64,000 bases of DNA, from the NCBI GenBank assembly GCA_009842205.1, contig VYFX01000001.1, positions 79,612 through 143,611 on the forward strand. The letters are read 5' to 3'. Below are positions 18,663 through 28,384 of this stretch, one piece after another; the first letter of the stretch is position 1; every line of letters begins with the position of its first letter. This DNA comes from Paracoccaceae bacterium. GTDB taxonomy: Bacteria; Pseudomonadota; Alphaproteobacteria; Rhodobacterales; Rhodobacteraceae. A program made the position numbers and the translations under genes. The notes below the pieces were generated by a model that was given only the letters and a program-made list of their open reading frames with translations, did no database searches and was not told the DNA's origin.

Positions 18663-19499
18663 TTACCATAGGGCCCCACCTGTTACCTGGATGTTTTCAC
18701 CTGTGATACCCAAGGATTCGTTTCGGCAAAGATGGGCTGCCAGAGAGGCAATTTCATTGGGCTGAATCATTCTTCCCTGTGGATTGTTGGCAATAATTTC
18801 CTTTTTCAAGGCATCTGCTCCCGTACCCTTTTTACCTTTTTCAGCTATTTGGGACACATTTTGCTCCATGAGTTCAGTTTCGACCCATGTTGGCGAGATC
18901 ATCACACAGGAAACATTATGCGGTGCACCTTCAAGAGCTACGCATCTTGTCAGGCCAAGAAGTCCCGACTTGGACGAACAATAGGCGGGATTATCAGCCC
19001 AACCGACTGATGCTGCTGTCGAACCAAGATTGATTATCCTGCCCCATTTGTTTTCAATCATCATCGGGAGGCATGCCCTGATGGTCCTGAATGCACCGGT
19101 AAGATTCGTACCGATTACCTTTTCCCATAGATCATCAGGATGATCACATACACCCTGTTCAACGGTTATACCAGCAGCATTTACCAGAATATCGATTTTC
19201 CTGAAGCGTTTTACCGCCAACCCAGTCAATCTGTCAATGTGTATCTGGTCCCGTACATCAAGATGGGAAACAACTATTTCGGTTCCGTACGTTTTCAGTA
19301 TGTTCTCGACTTTTGCCATTTCGGAACTGCTGGGATAATGGGAGGCATCCTTTTGACTCGTCAAATTTTCCTTGCAAAACGACCCGGCAATTACGTTTGC
19401 CCCGTGACTGGCCAATTTTTTTGCAACAGCAAGCCCTTGGCCGGTTAACCCGCCAGTTACAAAAGCAACTCGACCCTTTAGATACAAATCCTTATTCAT
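18663..19499 (-). CDS. Short-chain dehydrogenase/reductase heading the transporter-carboxylase operon
   Basis: 278-aa SDR with cofactor loop TGGLTGQG (15-22; Gln before the last Gly is unusual), NAAG (107-110) and catalytic S160, Y173 and K177 (YCSSK). The C-terminal PTWVETELMEQ and ITGENIQVTGGALW loosely recall 3-hydroxybutyrate dehydrogenases. That would suit a pathway producing acetoacetate from the carboxylase downstream, but the similarity is only suggestive. It is the first gene of a seven-gene minus-strand unit (SDR, proX, proV, proW, then three carboxylase subunits). The 216-base gap upstream, shared with the divergent cfa, should hold the operon promoter. Confidence 0.85.
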   Translation of the reverse strand: MNKDLYLKGRVAFVTGGLTGQGLAVAKKLASHGANVIAGSFCKENLTSQKDASHYPSSSEMAKVENILKTYGTEIVVSHLDVRDQIHIDRLTGLAVKRFRKIDILVNAAGITVEQGVCDHPDDLWEKVIGTNLTGAFRTIRACLPMMIENKWGRIINLGSTAASVGWADNPAYCSSKSGLLGLTRCVALEGAPHNVSCVMISPTWVETELMEQNVSQIAEKGKKGTGADALKKEIIANNPQGRMIQPNEIASLAAHLCRNESLGITGENIQVTGGALW

Positions 19500-19715
19500 T
19501 GTGGAACCTCCGGACCGTTATAATCAACTATATTGGTTATAATTATTGATTAATAACAAAAAAATACAAAATTTTGGATTTGCAAATTTAACTTCCATTT
19601 CCAATTCGGAGATTTGAATTTTTTTTGTAAATTGCTAATGGAAATTGCCATAATCGAAATGTGGGGAAAATAAAGTAGGCTTTATACCCCAAGGTTTAAT
19701 ATTGAAATGGGTTGA

Positions 19716-20921
19716 ATGTTACAAATGTGGGAAAGATGGTTTCGCTTTTACCTGAGGAAAGCCATCATACATGGTAAACTATCTGTGGAATTTCCCAACG
19801 GCGAATTTTTTGTGGTTGGTGAAGACAGTGCCGAACCAATCAAACTTAAAATCACCAACGAAAAAGCCCTGAAAAGCCTGTGCTTGAATCCCAGTTTGGC
19901 CTTGGGAGAAACTTACATGGATGAGGGGGTGACCATCGAAGGGGACGATTTGAAAGGTTTGGGGGAATTGGTGTTTGTCAATATAGCAAATCTGGAACAT
20001 GCTCCCATCCCCAGATTCATCAACTTTTTCATGAGATGCATCCGTATTATCACGCAATTCAACAACCAGATCAGGGCCAAGAAAAACATTCAGCATCACT
20101 ATGACCTGACAGATGAATTGTATATGTTATTCCTTGACAATGACAGACAATACAGCTGTGCTTATTTTACTTCTCAAGAAAACTCCCTGGAGCAGGCTCA
20201 AATTGATAAAAAGGACCATATTGCGAAAAAACTCCTGATCGAACCAGGTATGGACATACTTGATATCGGCAGTGGTTGGGGAGGTTTGGGTCTCACCCTG
20301 GCCAAGAATTATGGTGCAAGGGTCAAGGGGATTACCCTGTCAACCGAACAGCACAAGATTTCCAACCGAAGAGCCCGGGAAGAGGGTTTGGCTGATCGGG
20401 TGGATTTTTCCTTGATGGATTATCGAGCGGTGAAAGACAAATTTGACAGAATCGTATCGGTAGGCATGTTTGAACATGTTGGTGTGCCTCACTATCGCGA
20501 ATATTTCAGTTCGGTTCGAAATTTGCTTAAAGAGGATGGCGTTGCCCTCCTGCATACGATTGGAAGATCAGGCCCACCGGCTGGAACCAACCCTTGGTTG
20601 GCAAAATATATTTTCCCGGGTGGCTATGTACCAGCCCTTTCAGAAACGATGCAAGCCATTGAAAAGGAAGGGTTGATGGTCAATGACGTTGAATTTCTTC
20701 GATTGCACTATGCCGAGACCCTTGCCCACTGGTATACAAGGTTCATGAGTAACATCGATCGAATCAGGGACATTTATGATGAACGGTTTTGCCGAATGTG
20801 GAGATATTATCTTGTGATGTGTGAAATGTCATTCCGATATGGCGGATTGGCTGTTTTTCAAATCCAGTTGAGTCACAAAAACGATATTGTTCCCATAACC
20901 CGTGATTACCTTTACAAGTAA
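19716..20921 (+). CDS. cfa: Cyclopropane-fatty-acyl-phospholipid synthase family methyltransferase
   Basis: 401-aa enzyme of the CFA synthase family, which adds a methylene bridge from S-adenosylmethionine to unsaturated acyl chains of membrane phospholipids. An N-terminal lipid-binding part (about 1-110) is followed by the SAM domain with motif I DILDIGSGWGGLGL (about 183-196) and the family signatures HHYDLTDELYMLFLD and YSCAYF. The start at ATG 19716 lacks a strong ribosome site; ATG 19725 is a possible alternative. It is transcribed away from the SDR operon. Alphaproteobacteria often carry several homologues, so CFA activity itself is likely but not certain. Confidence 0.9.
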   Translation: MLQMWERWFRFYLRKAIIHGKLSVEFPNGEFFVVGEDSAEPIKLKITNEKALKSLCLNPSLALGETYMDEGVTIEGDDLKGLGELVFVNIANLEHAPIPRFINFFMRCIRIITQFNNQIRAKKNIQHHYDLTDELYMLFLDNDRQYSCAYFTSQENSLEQAQIDKKDHIAKKLLIEPGMDILDIGSGWGGLGLTLAKNYGARVKGITLSTEQHKISNRRAREEGLADRVDFSLMDYRAVKDKFDRIVSVGMFEHVGVPHYREYFSSVRNLLKEDGVALLHTIGRSGPPAGTNPWLAKYIFPGGYVPALSETMQAIEKEGLMVNDVEFLRLHYAETLAHWYTRFMSNIDRIRDIYDERFCRMWRYYLVMCEMSFRYGGLAVFQIQLSHKNDIVPITRDYLYK

Positions 20922-21010
20922 TCTTGGTTTTTTCTCCAATCATAATTAAATCCTGCCTGAACATGGTTGACTCCATGTGCTTTCCATAATGCATATCACT
21001 CGGATACCTG

Positions 21011-24000
21011 ATGCCTAAAAGAACTGACATATCCTCAATCATGATTATCGGGGCAGGTCCAATTATCATAGGTCAGGCTTGCGAATTTGACTATTCGGGT
21101 GCCCAAGCGTGCAAATCCTTGAAAGAGGAAGGATATCGAATTGTCCTGGTCAATTCCAATCCGGCGACAATCATGACTGACCCGGAAATGGCCGATGCCA
21201 CCTATATTGAACCCTTGACCAAGGAATTCCTTACAAAGATCATTACAAAAGAAAAGCCTGATGCGCTGCTTCCCACCATGGGTGGTCAAACAGCATTGAA
21301 CCTATCCCTGGAACTCTACAACAGCGGTGTTCTGGATGAACATGGGATTGAACTGATTGGAGCCAACCAAGAAGCAATCAACAAAGCAGAGGATCGGCAT
21401 CTGTTTCGCAAGGCAATGGATAAAATCGGTCTGGAGAGTCCTAAATCCGAGATCGCCAACAGCATTGAAGAAGCCATGGCATCACTTGGTGAAATCGGCT
21501 TGCCGGCAATAATTCGACCAGCCTTTACCTTGGGTGGGACAGGAGGTGGCATTGCCTACAACAGGCGGGAATTTGAGGAAATCTGTCAAAATGGCCTCAA
21601 TGCCTCACCAATCCACCAGATACTTATTGATGAAAGCCTTCTTGGTTGGAAAGAGTACGAAATGGAGGTCATCAGAGACAAAAAAGACAATGCCATTATC
21701 ATTTGCTCAATCGAGAATGTCGACCCGATGGGTATCCACACGGGCGATTCAATAACGGTTGCACCGGCCCTGACCCTGACGGACAAGGAATACCAGCGAA
21801 TGCGTAATGGCTCACTGGCCGTTTTACGTGAAATAGGTGTGGAAACCGGTGGATCAAACGTTCAATGGGCGGTAAACCCCAACACTGGCCGGATGGTAAT
21901 TATCGAGATGAACCCCAGAGTTTCACGATCCTCGGCACTGGCATCAAAGGCGACGGGATTTCCCATAGCCAAGGTTGCTGCCAAATTGGCCGTGGGTTTT
22001 ACACTTGATGAATTGACCAACGAAATAACGGGTGTTACCCCTGCCTCTTTTGAACCAACCATAGATTATGTAGTTACCAAAATCCCCCGATTTTCCTTTG
22101 AAAAATTCCCTGAGGCAAATCCTGAATTAAACACAGCCATGAAATCGGTCGGTGAAGTCATGGCCATTGGAAGAACTTTCCATGAGAGTGTCCAGAAGGC
22201 ACTGGTCGGTCTCGAAATCGGCTTGAACGGATTTGATGAAATTGACATTGCAGGGATTTCCTCACATGCAGCCATAAATCAAAAACCCGATGATGAAGAT
22301 ATTGTATCAGCACTTTCCAAATTTTCCCCTGACAGGCTGTTGACAATAGCTCAAGCCATGCGGCATGGCTTTACAGATGAGAGAATTAACCAGATCACCC
22401 AGTATGATCCCTGGTTCCTTGGTCGTATTAGGGAGATAATCGAAGCAGAATTAGAACTTCAAAGCATGCAAACGCTTAAAAGCAGACAACACTTCTTGAA
22501 CTTGAAGATGATGGGGTTCTCTGATGCCCGCATTGCCCATCTTCTGGGTCAGGATGTTGCAACGGTTCGCAAGAAACGACATAAGGAGGGGATACATCCT
22601 GTTTTCAAGAGAATTGATACTTGTGCTGCGGAGTTCGAATCCCAAACGCCCTATCTCTATTCCACTTATGAAGTCGATATGTTTGATGAGCCGGAATGCG
22701 AAAGCAGGCCTACAGATAAGTCAAAAATTGTTGTTCTTGGCGGTGGCCCCAACCGAATTGGCCAGGGTATAGAATTTGATTATTGCTGCTGTCATGCCTG
22801 TATGGCGCTTGGCAAAGCCGGTTATGAAACCATCATGATCAATTGCAATCCAGAAACGGTGTCGACAGATTATGATACATCGGAGCGCTTGTATTTTGAA
22901 CCCTTGAGGCTGGAACATGTGCAGGAAATTCTGATCAAGGAGAGCCAGAACGGTAAAATAGAGGGTGTTATCGTTCAGTTGGGTGGCCAGACCCCCCTGA
23001 AACTAGCCAATGATTTGGAAAAAGCTGGATTCCCGATACTTGGAACTTCTCCAAAAGCCATTGACCGGGCTGAAGACAGGGAACAGTTCAAAAACCTGCT
23101 TCAGGATCTGGGGCTTACCCAACCCGACAATGGTACGGCCTTCGGTCTTCAGCAGGCTCGCGAAATCGCTACCAGGATCGGCTATCCGGTCGTCATCAGG
23201 CCTTCCTATGTGCTGGGGGGTAGAGCAATGGAGATTGTTGGCAGTACGGAGCAACTTGAAGCCTACATGCAACAGGCAATAATTGCCTCGGGCAATAACC
23301 CCGTATTGATCGACAAGTTTCTTCCCGATGCCATAGAAGTTGATGTAGATGCCATTGCCGATGAAGAAAATGTATATATCGCCGGCATAATGGAACACAT
23401 TGAATTGGCCGGTATTCATTCCGGAGACAGCGCCTGTTCCCTCCCTCCGCATACATTGGATAAGGAAACCATAGACAAACTCAAGGATCAAACAGAATGC
23501 CTGGCATTTGCCTTGAATGTAAAGGGGCTCATGAATGTCCAATATGCCGTTCAGGGAAAGAACATTTTCGTATTGGAAGTTAATCCAAGGGCCTCACGAA
23601 CAGTTCCCTTTGTTGCCAAGGTTATTGGAAAACCAGTTGCATCAATTGCAGCTAGGGTCATGGCTGGCGAGAAGCTTCCGACTTTTGACCTGGATATTCC
23701 GGAAAATGGTCATTTTGCAGTCAAGGAAGCGGTATTTCCCTTCAAGCGATTTCCAGGTGTTGATGGCCTTCTTGGCCCGGAAATGAAATCAACAGGTGAA
23801 GTCATGGGTCTGGATGACAATTTTCCAAGTGCCTATTTCAAGGCTCAGCTGAGTGCCGGCAACAATATCGACCCATCTGGCAAGGTATTTATCTCGATCA
23901 AGGATTCCGATAAAACAGAAATGTTCCTCAAGACCGCCAAAACCCTTGTAGAACTAGGATACAGCGTGATTGCAACCAAGGGCACAGCTGCCTTTTTTCA

Positions 24001-24268
24001 GACCAATGGAATCATCTGCGAAAGGGTCAAGAAAGTTTACGAGGGCAAGCCCAACATACTTGACCTGATGAAGGATGAACAGGTTGTACTGATAATGAAT
24101 ACCACTGACAGCATCAGAACCATCAGGGACAGCAAGACAATCAGGACCGAAGCCATTGCCGATGGCATTCCCTACTATACGACAGCATCAGCTTCCTATT
24201 CCCTTTCCCTGGCTTTGAATGCCCAAAGGAGAAGTAAAATGGAAGTCCGCCCGATTCAGGGATTTTAA
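21011..24268 (+). CDS. carB: Carbamoyl-phosphate synthase large subunit
   Basis: 1085-aa synthetase subunit that makes carbamoyl phosphate from bicarbonate, ATP and glutamine-derived ammonia for arginine and pyrimidine synthesis; it works with CarA, which is not in the window. Two duplicated ATP-grasp halves are evident: each starts with an IxGxGPxxIGQ motif ([11 protein letters not shown] near 14; [12 protein letters not shown] near 576) and contains [16 protein letters not shown] loops. An MGS-like allosteric domain closes the protein (about 950-1085). Full bacterial length, no disruption. Confidence 0.97.
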   Translation: MPKRTDISSIMIIGAGPIIIGQACEFDYSGAQACKSLKEEGYRIVLVNSNPATIMTDPEMADATYIEPLTKEFLTKIITKEKPDALLPTMGGQTALNLSLELYNSGVLDEHGIELIGANQEAINKAEDRHLFRKAMDKIGLESPKSEIANSIEEAMASLGEIGLPAIIRPAFTLGGTGGGIAYNRREFEEICQNGLNASPIHQILIDESLLGWKEYEMEVIRDKKDNAIIICSIENVDPMGIHTGDSITVAPALTLTDKEYQRMRNGSLAVLREIGVETGGSNVQWAVNPNTGRMVIIEMNPRVSRSSALASKATGFPIAKVAAKLAVGFTLDELTNEITGVTPASFEPTIDYVVTKIPRFSFEKFPEANPELNTAMKSVGEVMAIGRTFHESVQKALVGLEIGLNGFDEIDIAGISSHAAINQKPDDEDIVSALSKFSPDRLLTIAQAMRHGFTDERINQITQYDPWFLGRIREIIEAELELQSMQTLKSRQHFLNLKMMGFSDARIAHLLGQDVATVRKKRHKEGIHPVFKRIDTCAAEFESQTPYLYSTYEVDMFDEPECESRPTDKSKIVVLGGGPNRIGQGIEFDYCCCHACMALGKAGYETIMINCNPETVSTDYDTSERLYFEPLRLEHVQEILIKESQNGKIEGVIVQLGGQTPLKLANDLEKAGFPILGTSPKAIDRAEDREQFKNLLQDLGLTQPDNGTAFGLQQAREIATRIGYPVVIRPSYVLGGRAMEIVGSTEQLEAYMQQAIIASGNNPVLIDKFLPDAIEVDVDAIADEENVYIAGIMEHIELAGIHSGDSACSLPPHTLDKETIDKLKDQTECLAFALNVKGLMNVQYAVQGKNIFVLEVNPRASRTVPFVAKVIGKPVASIAARVMAGEKLPTFDLDIPENGHFAVKEAVFPFKRFPGVDGLLGPEMKSTGEVMGLDDNFPSAYFKAQLSAGNNIDPSGKVFISIKDSDKTEMFLKTAKTLVELGYSVIATKGTAAFFQTNGIICERVKKVYEGKPNILDLMKDEQVVLIMNTTDSIRTIRDSKTIRTEAIADGIPYYTTASASYSLSLALNAQRRSKMEVRPIQGF

Positions 24269-24285
24269 TTCAATAAGGCTGGTAG

Positions 24286-25251
24286 TTAAACCACCCTATT
24301 GGGAGGATTGCCGTCGGTAAAATAGGTCTTGAGATTATCTATGACCATCATCCCCATATCCTCTCTGACTGCCAAAACGGACGTTCCAAGGTGAGGTAGC
24401 AAGACAACATTTTCCATAGCCTTTAATTCATCTGGAACTTCCGGTTCGAATTCGTAGACATCAAGACCGGCACCAGCAATTTGATTGGTTGACAAGGACT
24501 CAATCAGGGCTTGTTCGTCCACCACATCCCCTCGTGATATATTGATGAATATCCCATCCTCGCGCATTGCAGAAAGAAGACTTCGATCAATTAGATGATA
24601 GGATTCCGGACCGCTTCGAACTGCAACCACCACAAAATTTGCCTTAGCAACAACTTCTTCTGCCGAATCCAATTGGGTAGCTTCCACTCCAGGATCAGCA
24701 ACCCTTGAACGATTGAAAAATATGACCTTCATGTCAAAACCGGCCTGACACCTTTTGGCAATGGCCTTGCCAATCCTTCCCATGCCGATTATACCGAGTG
24801 TTTGACCTGTTACATGGGTTCCAAGCATTTCAGTTGGCTTCCAGCCAGTCCATTGGTTGGCTCTGACGATCCTGTCGCCTTCAACCGTACGTCTTGCGGT
24901 CATCAAGATTAGGGACAGGGCAATATCTGCTGTGGCATCGGTTACAGCCCCGGGAGTATTGGTTACTGTCACTCCGCTATCTTTTGCAGCAGAAACCTCA
25001 ATATGGTTATAACCAGCACCAAAATTGGCCAGTATCTTACAACGCAGGTTATTCACTTTGGGGAAGACACCTGCATTAAAGTCATCACCCAAGGTAGGTA
25101 CTACCGCATCATATTCTTCCAGACTTCGAATCGCTTCTTCCTCAGTCATTGGTATTGCCGAATCCCTGATCGTGAGGTCGAAAAGTTTGTCAGCCTCAGC
25201 CATGACATTGTCCGGCAGGATTCTGGTAAACAAAACTCTAGACTTGGACAT
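24286..25251 (-). CDS. D-2-hydroxyacid dehydrogenase (glyoxylate/hydroxypyruvate reductase type)
   Basis: NAD(P)-linked reductase of 321 aa acting on a 2-keto acid such as glyoxylate or hydroxypyruvate. It has the Rossmann motif GIIGMGRIGKAIA and the catalytic Arg (NISRGDVVDE), Glu (FEPEVP) and His (LLPHLGT) of the D-isomer-specific family. The NFGAGYNHIE loop is typical of the GyaR/GhrB branch. The start ATG 25251 overlaps the stop of csaA by one base (TGATG), so it is probably translated by coupling after proC and csaA. Confidence 0.9.
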   Translation of the reverse strand: MSKSRVLFTRILPDNVMAEADKLFDLTIRDSAIPMTEEEAIRSLEEYDAVVPTLGDDFNAGVFPKVNNLRCKILANFGAGYNHIEVSAAKDSGVTVTNTPGAVTDATADIALSLILMTARRTVEGDRIVRANQWTGWKPTEMLGTHVTGQTLGIIGMGRIGKAIAKRCQAGFDMKVIFFNRSRVADPGVEATQLDSAEEVVAKANFVVVAVRSGPESYHLIDRSLLSAMREDGIFINISRGDVVDEQALIESLSTNQIAGAGLDVYEFEPEVPDELKAMENVVLLPHLGTSVLAVREDMGMMVIDNLKTYFTDGNPPNRVV

Positions 25252-25589
25252 CAATACATCCTCCCTCCGTTGGCGACAGTCTTGTCGGGTGAAATAAGTA
25301 CCACTTCATTATTTTCATCCGGTACACCAAGAACAAGTACTTCAGACATGAACCTCCCTATCTGTCTTGGTGGGAAATTGACAACTGCAAGCACCTTTTT
25401 TCCAATCAGGTCGTCAAGGGTATAATTGGCAGTGATCTGTGCTGAACTCTTCTTTAGGCCTATGTCGTTCCCCAAGTCAACCCAAAGCTTATAGGCAGGT
25501 TTTCTTGCCTCGGGATATGGTTCAGCCCTTTCAATTTGCCCCACGCGTATATCCACTTTCAAAAAATCATCAAACTTGATTTCAGCCAT
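25251..25589 (-). CDS. csaA: tRNA-binding-domain protein, CsaA type
   Basis: 112-aa EMAP/OB-fold tRNA-binding domain protein, described in other bacteria as a dimeric chaperone-like partner of the Sec system. The pattern KVDIRVGQIERAEPYPEARKPAY, then the SSAQIT segment and the FPPRQIGRFMSEVLVLG core, matches the whole family length. It overlaps proC by 8 bases (ATGGCTGA) and the dehydrogenase by one, forming a tightly coupled three-gene run. Confidence 0.92.
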   Translation of the reverse strand: MAEIKFDDFLKVDIRVGQIERAEPYPEARKPAYKLWVDLGNDIGLKKSSAQITANYTLDDLIGKKVLAVVNFPPRQIGRFMSEVLVLGVPDENNEVVLISPDKTVANGGRMY

Positions 25590-26385
25590 TACCTAATTCC
25601 CTGCTTCTCTTGACGGCAGCCCCAATGGTTCGAGCAATGAGCTGCTCCAAACCGTTTTCCTTGTTCATCAAATATTTAAGACCTGCTTCCGTGGTACCTT
25701 TAGGCGAAGTAACATTTATTCGCAACTGGGAAGGTGGATCATTGGACTGTCTGGCAAGTTCACCTGCCCCAATTACAGTCGAGATCACCAATTTTTCAGC
25801 GACATCCCCATCTAACCCCTCTTCAACGGCAGCCTTGGTCATTGTTTCAATCAAATTAAAAACATAGGCAGGACCCGAACCCGAAACGCCAGTTACCACA
25901 TCTAGAAGATCTTCATTGTCAAGCCTTACAGTGTCACCTACGGCTGACAACAACAATTCTGCCTTTTGCAAATCCTCTGATCTGACATTACCATTGCCAA
26001 CAAGGGCAGAAATACCCTTGCCAATTGCAGCAGGTGTATTCGGCATGGCCCTTACGACTGGTATATGGTTCCCCAAAATGCTTTCGAATTTTTGAAACCT
26101 CGTCCCGGCAACAATGGATACGAAAATGGTCTTTCGGTAGCCCAAATGGCAAATTTGTCCAAGAGCCTCATCAATCAACTGGGGTTTGACGGCCAGTACA
26201 CAATAATCGGGTTCGAAATCATCAAGCGTGGGATTCAATGATATGTTTTGAGACTTGAGCCAATTGCTCGGAAATGGTTCAATAATCCGGATAGAGTCCT
26301 TGGGAAGTCCTCTATCCAGCCATCCGTCTAGAAGAGCTGATCCCATCTTTCCACAACCAACCAAAAGGAGCGATTTTATATCCAT
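25582..26385 (-). CDS. proC: Pyrroline-5-carboxylate reductase
   Basis: 267-aa NAD(P)H-dependent enzyme catalysing the last step of proline synthesis. The N-terminal Rossmann loop is LLVGCGKMGSALLDGW. The core contains AVKPQ, the RAMPNTPAAIGKG segment and the family signature near VSGSGPAYVFNLIETM. The C-terminal part (VTSPKGTTEAGL) is the usual dimerisation and active-site region. It follows ybjN by 18 bases and overlaps csaA by 8. Confidence 0.95.
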   Translation of the reverse strand: MDIKSLLLVGCGKMGSALLDGWLDRGLPKDSIRIIEPFPSNWLKSQNISLNPTLDDFEPDYCVLAVKPQLIDEALGQICHLGYRKTIFVSIVAGTRFQKFESILGNHIPVVRAMPNTPAAIGKGISALVGNGNVRSEDLQKAELLLSAVGDTVRLDNEDLLDVVTGVSGSGPAYVFNLIETMTKAAVEEGLDGDVAEKLVISTVIGAGELARQSNDPPSQLRINVTSPKGTTEAGLKYLMNKENGLEQLIARTIGAAVKRSRELGNG

Positions 26386-26403
26386 GGGAAAACGGTCTCC
26401 CTA

Positions 26404-26907
26404 TCAAGCATTACCCTGAATGTCTGATATGACAATATCCAGAGCTTCGTTTGATCCAGCCTTGCCAAAATTGACCAATTGGAATGAAGGATAATACGTT
26501 TCACAATTTTGTACGGCTTCATTGAGAATAATATTGAGATGTTTCCAATTTAGGTCATTCCTTTCCACCAGCATGATGCTGTTGCGAAATACGACAACCC
26601 CTTCATCATGATCAATCGTAAATGCACCTTCAGCACATCGTTGATTAATCCTGTTGATCAATTGATACAAGTCCAATTCCCGACCTTCTCTGGGATTAAG
26701 ATCAAAACTGCACGTAAGTCTGATGGTCTTCTCGATATGCGAAACGGACAAGGTAATCGAAAGTATCCTCCAGGAACTTTCGATATGCATAAGCATCAAA
26801 TCCTCATCCAAACGGTTAAAGCTCCACCTGTTTGCCTTGGCCAGCGACTCAAGGGAACTGAACGGGTGATGATTTTGGTGATATAATTCTGTGATGAACT
26901 CTGCCAT
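26404..26907 (-). CDS. YbjN-domain protein
   Basis: 167-aa soluble protein of the YbjN family, a fold resembling type III secretion chaperones. Family features are the ESSWRILSITLSV strand, LYQLINRINQRCAEGAF and the VVFRNSIML segment. E. coli YbjN affects motility and stress responses, but no biochemical role is established. Its adjacency to proC and, across a divergent gap, to ubiK and lgt is a recurrent arrangement in Rhodobacterales as far as I recall. Confidence 0.82.
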   Translation of the reverse strand: MAEFITELYHQNHHPFSSLESLAKANRWSFNRLDEDLMLMHIESSWRILSITLSVSHIEKTIRLTCSFDLNPREGRELDLYQLINRINQRCAEGAFTIDHDEGVVVFRNSIMLVERNDLNWKHLNIILNEAVQNCETYYPSFQLVNFGKAGSNEALDIVISDIQGNA

Positions 26908-27084
26908 TTATACTGCTCGACGATTTTCTTCGCCAGGGATTTTTTGTTTTTGTATCCTGGCTTGGTTATAAAATTATTTTTGTTTCAGTTAATCATATCC
27001 ATCCTTATTGTAAAGGAAACAAATAACAAATTGTTGGAGAATTGCCTGATCCAAGGTTTCAACTTTTTCCAGTAAAAATTTATC

Positions 27085-27339
27085 CTATTTTTTGGCCGTT
27101 ATCTTTCCTTCCAGTTCCGTCAATTTTTCTTTTAGTTCAAGGTTTTCTTCCCTAGCCTTTATGGCCATAAGTCGAACGGCCTCAAATTCTTCCCTGCTGA
27201 CCAACCCTTGTCTGGCCATTACTCTTTCCACCAAACTGCTCACTGCCGTTTCAAATTCCTTAGTTGCATCCTGTGCCACACCTGCGGCATTTGTCATAAG
27301 TTTGGCAAAATCCTCAAAAATACTTTTTCTTGATTGCAT
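27085..27339 (-). CDS. ubiK: Ubiquinone biosynthesis accessory factor UbiK (BMFP family)
   Basis: 84-aa coiled-coil protein. The family N-terminus (FEDFAKLMTNAAGVAQDATKE) precedes a helical C-terminus with REEFEAVRLMAIKAREENLELKEKL. In enterobacteria UbiK binds UbiJ and membranes in the late steps of ubiquinone synthesis; older descriptions call it a membrane-fusogenic protein. A strong ribosome site (GAGGGAAAG) precedes ATG 27339. It is transcribed away from lgt. Confidence 0.85.
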   Translation of the reverse strand: MQSRKSIFEDFAKLMTNAAGVAQDATKEFETAVSSLVERVMARQGLVSREEFEAVRLMAIKAREENLELKEKLTELEGKITAKK

Positions 27340-27475
27340 ATACTTTCCCTCTTTCTGTTCAAATTAACCCGAGTTTACTGATAATATCCCTTTGGTGAAA
27401 TTTAATCAAATGGAATTTACCAAACATTTAGAGGCAAATTTATAAACTAAAACCGCACCCCGAAAATATTCCAGA

Positions 27476-28384
27476 ATGACACCCACAATCATCTTACCAT
27501 ACATTAGTCCCGATCTATTTTCAATTGAATTGTACGGATTGAACCTGGCAATTCGCTGGTACGCCCTTTCCTATATCATCGGTTTTCTCATTGGGTGGCG
27601 TTGGTTCATAATATTCATGAAAAAGCCAGCCCTTTGGTCAAACGACAAACCACCTCTTACACCTGAACAACCCGAACAATTGCTGACATGGATCATTATC
27701 GGTGTCATCATTGGAGGTCGGCTGGGGTATGTTGTTTTCTACAGGCTGGGATTTTTCCTGGAAAATCCATTGGAGATATTCAAAGTATGGACGGGTGGAA
27801 TGTCCTTTCACGGGGCTTTTGCGGGGCTAATCATTGCCACCATTTTGTATTGTAAAAGAACAAATTCCCCTCTCGGCAGTGTTTCCGATACGATTTCCAT
27901 TACGGTTACCCCGGGTCTCTTTCTGGGAAGGGTGGCTAATTTCATCAATATGGAACTTTATGGCAGGCCAACCGATATTAGTTGGGGGGTGGTTTATCCT
28001 GGCGGACCGGCAGCGATTTGCCCGGATACATGGCTAGGTATCTGTTCCCGACATCCTTCCCAGCTTTATGAGGCTTTGCTAGAGGGTTTGCTGCTTTGTT
28101 TCCTGCTGTCCTATCTCGTATACAGAAGGGGTTATTTCAAAGTTCCCTGGAGAATTTCGGGCTTGTTTTTCCTGGGCTACGGCTTGGTCAGAATATTTGT
28201 CGAATACTTCCGGGAACCTGATCCCCAGTTTATTTCAGGTGACAATCCCCTCGGTTATATCATTCAAATTTCGGACTGGATGGGTTTTACCATGGGTCAA
28301 TTACTCAGTCTTCCTATGGTAATCGTGGGTCTTTGGTTAATTTTCCATACCCGAAAGGGAAATGATGCATCCATTGAAAAATAA
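27476..28384 (+). CDS. lgt: Prolipoprotein diacylglyceryl transferase
   Basis: 302-aa inner-membrane enzyme that attaches diacylglycerol to the lipobox Cys of pre-lipoproteins. Seven hydrophobic segments are visible. The signature GRVANFINMELYGRPT and the GGMSFHGAFAG loop (holding the essential His and Gly) are intact, as is the late FLGYGLVRIFVEYFREPD region. It overlaps midA by 23 bases, heading a dense plus-strand run. Confidence 0.95.
   Translation: MTPTIILPYISPDLFSIELYGLNLAIRWYALSYIIGFLIGWRWFIIFMKKPALWSNDKPPLTPEQPEQLLTWIIIGVIIGGRLGYVVFYRLGFFLENPLEIFKVWTGGMSFHGAFAGLIIATILYCKRTNSPLGSVSDTISITVTPGLFLGRVANFINMELYGRPTDISWGVVYPGGPAAICPDTWLGICSRHPSQLYEALLEGLLLCFLLSYLVYRRGYFKVPWRISGLFFLGYGLVRIFVEYFREPDPQFISGDNPLGYIIQISDWMGFTMGQLLSLPMVIVGLWLIFHTRKGNDASIEK

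Noticed and set aside
22630-22645. GTTCGAATCCC-like string resembling a tRNA T-arm.
   Set aside because: It lies inside the intact carB coding sequence and no acceptor or anticodon arms surround it.
26932-26961. Imperfect GCCAGGGAT/ATCCTGGC hairpin between ubiK and ybjN.
   Set aside because: The stem is bulged and lacks a T-run on the relevant strand, so there is no firm basis for calling a terminator.
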